Source: SFEL01 sp045592165
GTDB lineage: Bacteria > Bacillota > Clostridia > Christensenellales > CAG-138
NCBI GenBank assembly: GCA_045592165.1
Contig: JAZNUG010000171.1
Span: 1-5,396, forward strand
DNA: 5,396 nt
Reading direction: 5' to 3'
Shown here: positions 1 to 4,402 of the stretch, in pieces
Position numbering within the stretch: the first letter of the stretch is position 1
Layout of the letters: each line of letters begins with the position of its first letter
Translations under genes and position numbers: made by a program
Notes under the pieces: generated by a model
Database searches by the model: none
Told to the model about the DNA's origin: nothing
The model's input: the letters and a program-made list of their open reading frames with translations, nothing else

Positions 1-126
1 CTGAACAAAAACGGAGTTGTCGAGCTGGATGAGGAGCGCAAGGCAGCTATGGTATCCAACCTGCTGGTGGTTCTTTGCGGAAACCGCGACGCTCAGCCCA
101 TAGTTAACTCCGGCAGCCTCTATTAA
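1..126 (+). CDS. C-terminal fragment of an unidentified protein (5' end outside window)
   Basis: An open frame enters from the left edge and runs for 41 codons to a TAA at 124-126. The visible tail reads as a charged stretch with ELDEERKAAM, then a hydrophobic strand-like segment (NLLVVLCG), and ends in NSGSLY. This is too little to identify the protein. I have a weak recollection that similar tails end SPFH/band-7 domain proteins of Clostridia that lie next to Arc-type genes, but the sequence here does not prove it. The stop codon shares its last base with the ATG of the next gene, so the two are very likely co-transcribed and translationally coupled. The reading frame is confident; the function is unknown. 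Confidence 0.7.
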   Translation: MNKNGVVELDEERKAAMVSNLLVVLCGNRDAQPIVNSGSLY

Positions 127-329
127 TGGCAGATAATCAAAAAAAGCAGGTGCCGCTGCGGCTGTCCGCAAAGCTGTATGCAGCCATTGCTTCGTGGGCC
201 GAGGATGACTTCCGCTCCATAAACGGCCAGATAGAGTATCTGCTTACCGAATGCGTAAAACAGCGCAAGAAGGACGGAAAATACGTTCCCCACGATCTGG
301 ATACCCCACCTGAATTTGACATTGAATAA
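126..329 (+). CDS. Small ribbon-helix-helix (Arc-like) DNA-binding protein
   Basis: This 67-residue protein has the layout of an Arc/MetJ-type ribbon-helix-helix domain. A short strand with alternating residues (VPLRLS, about residues 9-14) is followed by helix A (about 15-30, AKLYAAIASWAEDDF). A turn with RSINGQ then leads into helix B (about 32-48, ending TECVKQRKKD). Proteins of this fold dimerise and insert the paired strands into the DNA major groove, usually as repressors. The last 15 residues are acidic and proline-containing and lie outside the fold. The ATG overlaps the preceding stop codon (TAATG), and I see no strong Shine-Dalgarno sequence just before it, so translation probably depends on ribosomes finishing the upstream gene. 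No toxin gene is visible beside it, so an antitoxin role is not supported. Target and regulon are unknown. Confidence 0.8.
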   Translation: MADNQKKQVPLRLSAKLYAAIASWAEDDFRSINGQIEYLLTECVKQRKKDGKYVPHDLDTPPEFDIE

Positions 330-336
330 CCACAAT

Positions 337-363
337 AAAAGTCCCCTCAAGAGGGGACTTTTT
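337..363. terminator. Bidirectional intrinsic terminator between convergent genes
   Basis: The arms GTCCCCTC (341-348) and GAGGGGAC (351-358) are perfect complements. They are flanked by AAAA (337-340) on the left and TTTTT (359-363) on the right, so each strand ends with a G+C-rich hairpin followed by a U-run. It lies 7 bases after the stop of the plus-strand Arc-like gene and 12 bases after the stop of the minus-strand sigE gene, and can end both operons. Confidence 0.9.
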
Positions 364-375
364 GTGTATTCCAGT

Positions 376-1077
376 TCACAGCATCTGACTCATTTCGCTT
401 TTGAGCACCTTGATGATATGCTTTTCCAACCGGGAAATGTAGCTTTGAGATATGCCAAGCATATCCGCCACCTGCTTCTGAGTGTATTCCCGATTGCCTC
501 CCAGGCCAAAACGCAGCTCCATTATGCGTTTTTCCCGGAAATTGAGCTTTGTCATGGCAAGCCTGAGAAGCTCTCTGTCCACCTCATCCTCTATGTCCCG
601 GTATATCACATCCGCATCTGTGCCAAGTATATCCGAAAGCAGCAGCTCGTTTCCGTCCCAATCCACATTCAGCGGCTCATCCAGCGATACCTCCAGCTTC
701 AGCTTGCAGCTGCGCCTGAGATACATGAGTATTTCGTTTTCAATGCAGCGGGAAGCATATGTGGCAAGTTTTATCTTTTTGGCTGCATCAAACGTATTCA
801 CCGCCTTTATAAGCCCGATGGCGCCTATGGAAATGAGATCCTCCACACATACGCCGGTGTTTTCAAACTTGCGGGCAATGTACACCACCAGCCTGAGGTT
901 GCGCTCTATCAGAGTCTGCTTTACGCTGTCGTTGCCCCTTAGAAGTTCCTCCATCAGCCGGCTTTCTTCCTCCTTGGTAAGGGGCGGCGGTAGGGCCTCG
1001 CCGCTGTTGATGTAATGAATACTGCCGCCGATGGCCATATACAGACGAAGCAGGGCTTCATACAGCATATCCAGCAT
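376..1077 (-). CDS. sigE: Sporulation sigma factor SigE (pro-sigma-E)
   Basis: This is a 233-residue sigma-70 family protein (B. subtilis SigE is 239), the mother-cell sigma factor active early in sporulation. The signature EALPPPL (residues 27-33) follows the pro-sequence. Region 2 covers about 57-122 and includes RNLRLVVYIARKFENTG, EDLISIGAIGLIKAVNTF and ATYASRCIENEILMYLRR. Region 4 covers about 165-228, with the helix-turn-helix at 198-225 (TQKQVADMLGISQSYISRLEK). The ATG at 1077 is chosen because AGGAGG (1087-1092) stands 9 bases upstream and the length fits the family. The frame stays open further upstream, but only through spoIIGA coding sequence and without a second ribosome site. By alignment with B. 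subtilis, processing would fall near His21-Tyr22. The pro-sequence has only one lysine or arginine (R11), unlike the lysine-rich B. subtilis one. The gene follows spoIIGA by 25 bases. Confidence 0.97.
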   Translation of the reverse strand: MLDMLYEALLRLYMAIGGSIHYINSGEALPPPLTKEEESRLMEELLRGNDSVKQTLIERNLRLVVYIARKFENTGVCVEDLISIGAIGLIKAVNTFDAAKKIKLATYASRCIENEILMYLRRSCKLKLEVSLDEPLNVDWDGNELLLSDILGTDADVIYRDIEDEVDRELLRLAMTKLNFREKRIMELRFGLGGNREYTQKQVADMLGISQSYISRLEKHIIKVLKSEMSQML

Positions 1078-1102
1078 AGATAAAAGCCTCCTGTGATGTA
1101 AT

Positions 1103-1849
1103 TTATAGAAATATATCCGGCAATGCACCGGGCGGCAGAAGGGCCTGAGGATATACCGGATTATCCGAAAGGGCAATCAGTATATCCAGCTCAACACCAT
1201 TAAATACGGCGCTGTCCGGGCGGAATGCATACATTATGCCGCTGCCCTGTACCGTGCTTACCGGTATGGGGATATCTCCCCTTTGCTCCGGAATATACGC
1301 CACAGCCACAGGCAATCCGCTTACAGGTTCAACAAGGCTGCTGCCGCTGTCCACCATGGCGGTAAGGGTATAGGTTTTGTTCTTTCTGGTTATAGTCAGG
1401 ATATGCGTATTTTGCTTTTGGATACGGTGCTGCCTTATGCGCCGGGCAACAGACGGCATCGCGGCGGCGGCTGACGCAGCAAACAGCATTATCCGCAAAG
1501 GTACTCCGCCGATAAGGCTCCCATTTGCCGCGCCGCCCGTGGCGTATACCGCAAAAAACGCCGACCCGCCTATGATGAACGCTGCAGCGCACATCGCAGT
1601 AAAATTAGCAGCATACTCCCTTGCCCCTTTGAATGGCAGGGCATATGCCATGAAAATGCACAGCATTACCTTGCAGGGCAGAGAGTTGAGCCGCGGATGA
1701 GCATACGCAAAGGCTCCGTATACCGCCCCGGCTGTGCTGAACAATACCGCCCTGCGGATATGCATCCGCTTTGCGCCCATGGCGGCGGCAAGGCGGCATA
1801 TCAGCAGATTCATCAGGATATTATCCAGCAGGAAAAGCTCAATATACAC
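1103..1849 (-). CDS. spoIIGA: Sigma-E processing protease SpoIIGA
   Basis: This predicted 248-residue membrane aspartic protease cleaves pro-SigE at the sporulation septum. The N-terminal half has five hydrophobic segments, at about 1-23, 34-50, 60-73, 81-103 and 114-131. The cytoplasmic half carries the catalytic motif DSGSSLVEPVSGLPV, with the presumed catalytic Asp167 in DSG, matching the DSGN-type motif of the family. The C-terminus (VELDILIALSDN, then a proline-rich tail) resembles the family's final strands. The GTG at 1847-1849 is chosen because the protein then begins fM-YIELFLLDN, as family members do, and a run of six G (1858-1863) lies 8 bases upstream. In-frame ATGs at 1882 and 1900 would add non-homologous residues and lack a ribosome site. 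The protein is short beside B. subtilis SpoIIGA (309), with a compact region after the catalytic motif. It sits directly before its substrate gene sigE. Confidence 0.93.
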   Translation of the reverse strand: MYIELFLLDNILMNLLICRLAAAMGAKRMHIRRAVLFSTAGAVYGAFAYAHPRLNSLPCKVMLCIFMAYALPFKGAREYAANFTAMCAAAFIIGGSAFFAVYATGGAANGSLIGGVPLRIMLFAASAAAAMPSVARRIRQHRIQKQNTHILTITRKNKTYTLTAMVDSGSSLVEPVSGLPVAVAYIPEQRGDIPIPVSTVQGSGIMYAFRPDSAVFNGVELDILIALSDNPVYPQALLPPGALPDIFL

Positions 1850-1863
1850 ATGCCCCACCCCCC
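1847..1863 (-). promoter_or_regulatory. Ribosome binding site and overlapping ATG/GTG start of spoIIGA
   Basis: Read on the minus strand, a GGGGGG run (1863-1858) is followed by TGGGGC and then ATGTG. The GTG at 1849-1847 is the in-frame spoIIGA start. The ATG at 1851-1849 shares one base with it and opens another frame, encoding only 12 residues before a stop at 1815-1813. The G-run can pair with the anti-Shine-Dalgarno sequence by one G-U wobble. The competing start may hold down SpoIIGA synthesis; that effect is inference. Confidence 0.6.
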
Positions 1864-1872
1864 ATGGCGAAG

Positions 1873-1881
1873 ATGATACCA
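1873..1881 (-). promoter_or_regulatory. Possible extended -10 element for the spoIIG operon
   Basis: On the minus strand TGGTATCAT matches the extended -10 form TGnTATAAT with one mismatch, 23 bases before the spoIIGA GTG. No convincing -35 box lies 16-18 bases further upstream, and no clear Spo0A box (TGTCGAA type) is visible in the gap. An alternative -10, TATTCT, lies inside the inverted repeat at 1898-1912. Both are weak. Confidence 0.25.
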
Positions 1882-1897
1882 TACGAGAACCACGGAG

Positions 1898-1912
1898 CAT
1901 GTAGAATACATG
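1898..1912. repeat. Inverted repeat upstream of spoIIGA, possible operator
   Basis: CATGTA and TACATG are perfect 6-base arms around a GAA centre. The repeat lies in the A+T-rich region before spoIIGA and contains a -10-like TATTCT on the minus strand, so a protein bound here could block or steer a promoter. A chance occurrence is possible because the arms are short. Confidence 0.35.
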
Positions 1913-1921
1913 ATAAATATA

Positions 1922-1955
1922 TATGCGAATATTGTGGGAAATAGATTATGCGAAT
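1922..1955. repeat. Paired 9-base direct repeats TATGCGAAT upstream of spoIIGA
   Basis: The same nonamer occurs at 1922-1930 and 1947-1955, 25 bases apart, in the gap where a spoIIG promoter should lie. On the minus strand it reads ATTCGCATA. It shares only the TTCG core with the Spo0A box, so I do not call it one. The pairing suggests sites for an activator, but this is inference. Confidence 0.35.
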
Positions 1956-1956
1956 C

Positions 1957-1989
1957 AAAAAAAGCCGCGCACGGAATGTGCACGGCTTT
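1957..1989 (-). terminator. Intrinsic terminator after asnA
   Basis: On the minus strand a 9-pair stem (GCCGTGCAC with GTGCGCGGC, one G-T wobble) closes a five-base loop at 1973-1977 and is followed by seven Ts (1963-1957). It starts 17 bases after the asnA stop. It separates asnA from spoIIGA and implies that the spoIIG operon has its own promoter in 1864-1956. Confidence 0.9.
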
Positions 1990-2006
1990 GATTGTCATTA
2001 TGGATT

Positions 2007-3011
2007 TTACAGAAGAGTAATGCCTGCCTTTTCGCAGATCTCGATGGTTTCAGCATCCCATATAGAGGACTGCACCTCGCCTATGTGGGCTTTGCCCAGC
2101 ATCAGCATGCACAGACGGGACTGACCGATACCGCCGCCGATGGTGAGAGGCAGCTGGTTGTTCAGCATCATCTGATGATAGGTAAGCTGGCGGCGGTCAT
2201 CGCAGCCGGCAGCAGTAAGCTGCTTATCCAGGGTTTCCGCATCCACGCGGATACCCATGGATGAAATCTCCATAGCGCAGTCCAGCACGTCATCGTAAAA
2301 GAGGATGTCGCCGTTCATGGACCAATCGTCATAGTCGGGAGAGCGGCCGTCATGTTTTTCGCCGTTGGAAAGCTTTCCACCGATACCTATGATAAACACG
2401 GTGCGGCATTCCTTGGTAATGGCCTGTTCCCGCTGCTTGGGAGTAAGATCTGGATATCTGTCCAACAATTCCTGAGAGGTGATGAAGGTTACCTCGCGGC
2501 AAAGGTTGGTGGTGATGTAAGGATATCTGGCCTTGAGCAGGTCAAGGGTGTTGCATACGCAGCCAACTATGGCGCGAACAGTGTTTTCCAGGGTTGTCAT
2601 ATTGCGGGTTTCGGGAGTTATTACCTTTTCCCAGTCCCACTGGTCAACGTAGATGGAATGAAGGTTATCCAGCTCCTCATCGCGGCGGATGGCGTTCATG
2701 TCGGTATAAAGACCGTTGCCGGGATGGAAATCATAGCGGTAAAGGGCCATGCGCTTCCACTTAGCAAGGGACTGAACTACCTGAGCATCCTTCTTGGTAT
2801 AGGGAATATCAAAGCCTACAGGGCGCTCAAAGCCATTAAGGTTATCGTTAAGGCCGCTTTCCGGCTGCACGAACAAAGGAGCGGATACGCGCTTAAGGTG
2901 AAGGGCGCGGGCAAGGCTCTCCTGAAACTCACGCTTGATAAAGCTGATGGCATCCTGAGTTTCATACAGAGACATGGAGGGCTTGTAGCCTTCAGGTATG
3001 AATGTCTTCAT
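2007..3011 (-). CDS. asnA: Aspartate-ammonia ligase (asparagine synthetase A)
   Basis: This 334-residue cytoplasmic enzyme makes asparagine from aspartate, ammonia and ATP through an aspartyl-AMP intermediate. It belongs to the AsnA family, which has a class II aminoacyl-tRNA synthetase-like fold (E. coli AsnA is 330 residues). Family blocks visible in order are DNLNGFERPV (about 56-65), SLAKWKR (81-87), YVDQWDWEKV (121-130), SQELLDRYPDL (179-189), IGIGGKLSNG (208-217), SPDYDDW (224-230), SSMGIRVDAETL (250-261) and GGGIGQSRL (292-300), which supplies the ATP-site arginine. The protein looks complete and intact. The ATG at 3011 has AAAGGAA (3021-3027) at normal distance. It lies between ftsZ and the spoIIG operon with terminators on both sides, so it is probably its own transcription unit, unless ftsZ transcripts read through. 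No T-box is visible upstream. Confidence 0.97.
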   Translation of the reverse strand: MKTFIPEGYKPSMSLYETQDAISFIKREFQESLARALHLKRVSAPLFVQPESGLNDNLNGFERPVGFDIPYTKKDAQVVQSLAKWKRMALYRYDFHPGNGLYTDMNAIRRDEELDNLHSIYVDQWDWEKVITPETRNMTTLENTVRAIVGCVCNTLDLLKARYPYITTNLCREVTFITSQELLDRYPDLTPKQREQAITKECRTVFIIGIGGKLSNGEKHDGRSPDYDDWSMNGDILFYDDVLDCAMEISSMGIRVDAETLDKQLTAAGCDDRRQLTYHQMMLNNQLPLTIGGGIGQSRLCMLMLGKAHIGEVQSSIWDAETIEICEKAGITLL

Positions 3012-3034
3012 AATGAATTATTCCTTTCACAGTA

Positions 3035-3048
3035 ATAGAATATTCTAT
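3035..3048. repeat. Perfect 14-base palindrome before asnA, possible operator
   Basis: ATAGAATATTCTAT is a perfect palindrome placed between the ftsZ terminator and the asnA ribosome site. It contains -10-like hexamers (TATAGA, TATTCT) on the minus strand, but no good -35 is seen at the right distance. It could be an operator overlapping a weak asnA promoter; no binding protein is identifiable. Confidence 0.4.
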
Positions 3049-3050
3049 AA

Positions 3051-3098
3051 AACAAAAAGCGGGAAGATGCGATTTTTTTGCTTTGCACCTTCCCGCTT
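3051..3098 (-). terminator. Main intrinsic terminator after ftsZ
   Basis: On the minus strand AAGCGGGAAG (3098-3089) pairs with CTTCCCGCTT (3066-3057). One C-A mismatch follows, then TGC with GCA, around an A-rich loop at 3071-3084. The stem runs into TTTTTGTTT (3058-3051). It lies 45 bases after the ftsZ stop and before asnA. Its first arm can alternatively pair with the hairpin at 3119-3136. Confidence 0.88.
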
Positions 3099-3118
3099 AT
3101 CTTTTTGAAAAAGAGCAC

Positions 3119-3136
3119 AGCGGGTCAGTGCCCGCT
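3119..3136 (-). terminator. Upstream hairpin after ftsZ, weak terminator or attenuator arm
   Basis: On the minus strand AGCGGG (3136-3131) and CCCGCT (3124-3119) pair around the loop CACTGA, starting 7 bases after the ftsZ stop. A TTTTT run follows, but six bases (GTGCTC) separate it from the stem, so it is a poor terminator alone. A second small palindrome, TCTTTTTGAAAAAGA, lies at 3100-3114, between this hairpin and the main terminator. Confidence 0.55.
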
Positions 3137-3143
3137 TATGAGT

Positions 3144-4385
3144 TTAGTCCTTGGAACGCCTCATAAAAGCAGGCATATTGAGATTATTATTATTGTTATT
3201 AGAGGACTTGTCGGGCTTGGGCAGGTCTTCCATGGTGAAGGGAGCAGAAACTTCCTCGCCCTCGGTTATGGGAGTATACTGGGGAGCCTTCTTGCGGGGC
3301 TCGCTCCAGAAAGGCTTATCCTGTGCCTTTGCCTGACCCACAGTCATCGGGCTGCGGGGTGCCTGAGTGGGCACGCTGTTGATAACGGTCTGAGCCTGGG
3401 GCTGACCCATTACGCTGCCCCTGCCAGCAGACTCAAATCCGGTGGCGATAACAGTGATGCGTACACCCTCGCCCATTTCTTCATCAATGCCTGCGCCCCA
3501 GATGATATTTGCTTCGGGATCGGCGTATTCCTGTATGATGGAAGCAGCCTCGGAAACCTCGTGAATACCAAGGTCGGAGCCGCCGGTGATGTTGAGCAGA
3601 ACACCCTTTGCGCCGTTGATGGAAGTTTCCAGAAGGGGGCTTACCACTGCCTGACGGGCAGCCTCAGCGGCCCTCTTTTCACCAGTGGCCATACCGATGC
3701 CCATATGAGCCATGCCGCGCTCGCGCATGATAGTGCGAACATCGGCAAAGTCCAGGTTTACCATTGCGGGCACGGCGATAAGGTCGCTTATGCCCTGTAC
3801 GCCCTGACGGAGAACGTCGTCGGCAATGCGGAAAGCGTCGGTAAGACTTACCTTGCCAACGGTATCCAGCAGGCGGTCATTGGGTATGCAGATAAGAGTA
3901 TCCACATTGCTCTTAAGGTTGGTAATACCGTTTACGGCGTTGTTCATACGAACCTTACCCTCAAAGCCAAAGGGCTTTGTAACTACGCCAACGGTAAGTA
4001 TGCCCATTTCCTTGGCACACTCCGCTACTATGGGAGCTGCGCCGGTGCCGGTGCCGCCGCCCATACCTGCGGTGATGAATACAAGGTCTGCACCTCTGAG
4101 AGCCTCGGAGATGGCCTCCTTGCTCTCTTCGGCAGCCCTGCGGCCTATTTCGGGATCAGCGCCTGCACCAAGACCCTTGGTGAGTTTTTCGCCGATCTGT
4201 ATTTTCTGATTTGCGTGGGACTGATAGAGTGCCTGCTTGTCCGTATTGACGGAAATGAACTCAACGCCCTTGATGCCATACTGTATCATACGGTTTACGG
4301 CGTTATTTCCGGCACCGCCAACTCCAACTACTTTCAGCTGAGCCAGGTTGCCTCTTTCAAAATCCAGTTCGAGACCGATAGGCAT
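3144..4385 (-). CDS. ftsZ: Cell division GTPase FtsZ
   Basis: This 413-residue tubulin homologue polymerises into the Z ring at mid-cell and, in sporulation, near the pole. The GTP-binding domain starts with VVGVGGAGNNAVNRM (about 19-33) and has the tubulin signature GGGTGTG at 109-115. The T7 loop NLDFAD (210-215) supplies the catalytic aspartates 212 and 215 to the next subunit. The C-terminal domain runs to about 320 (VRITVIATGF). A variable linker of about 80 residues then holds a six-asparagine run (396-401), and the protein ends in MPAFMRRSKD, the short conserved peptide that binds FtsA and other partners. The ATG at 4385 has AGGAGG (4393-4398) 7 bases upstream. It follows ftsA by 17 bases, so the two form an operon and are made together. 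Nothing suggests damage. Confidence 0.98.
   Translation of the reverse strand: MPIGLELDFERGNLAQLKVVGVGGAGNNAVNRMIQYGIKGVEFISVNTDKQALYQSHANQKIQIGEKLTKGLGAGADPEIGRRAAEESKEAISEALRGADLVFITAGMGGGTGTGAAPIVAECAKEMGILTVGVVTKPFGFEGKVRMNNAVNGITNLKSNVDTLICIPNDRLLDTVGKVSLTDAFRIADDVLRQGVQGISDLIAVPAMVNLDFADVRTIMRERGMAHMGIGMATGEKRAAEAARQAVVSPLLETSINGAKGVLLNITGGSDLGIHEVSEAASIIQEYADPEANIIWGAGIDEEMGEGVRITVIATGFESAGRGSVMGQPQAQTVINSVPTQAPRSPMTVGQAKAQDKPFWSEPRKKAPQYTPITEGEEVSAPFTMEDLPKPDKSSNNNNNNLNMPAFMRRSKD
3183..3200 (-). repeat. AAT trinucleotide run in the FtsZ linker
   Basis: Six consecutive asparagine codons (AAT, AAC, then four AAT) encode the polyasparagine stretch in the FtsZ linker. Such a run is prone to length change by slippage. 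It sits where FtsZ length is least constrained, so change should be tolerated. Confidence 0.75.
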
Positions 4386-4402
4386 ATTGTTCCCTCCTAA
4401 TA

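Noticed and set aside
316..942. A 208-codon plus-strand open frame opposite sigE
   Set aside because: It starts inside the Arc-like gene, runs through the bidirectional terminator and is antisense to conserved SigE sequence. It is a shadow frame.
1078..1176. Upstream extension of SigE by 33 residues
   Set aside because: The extension overlaps the end of spoIIGA and lacks a ribosome site, whereas the ATG at 1077 has AGGAGG at ideal distance and gives the family length.
1850..1900. Upstream ATG starts (1900 or 1882) for SpoIIGA
   Set aside because: They add residues with no match to the SpoIIGA N-terminus, which begins directly with the first membrane segment, and no ribosome site precedes them.
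2352..3035. A 227-codon plus-strand open frame opposite asnA
   Set aside because: It is antisense to strongly conserved AsnA motifs and has no ribosome site of note or recognisable product.
3012..3143. T-box riboswitch for asnA
   Set aside because: The gap is only 132 bases, is taken up by terminator hairpins, and shows no AGGGTGGNACCGCG-type T-box sequence.
3078..4400. A 440-codon open frame on the plus strand opposite ftsZ
   Set aside because: It mirrors ftsZ codon structure almost exactly, crosses the terminator hairpins, and its translation resembles no family I know. FtsZ on the other strand is unmistakable.
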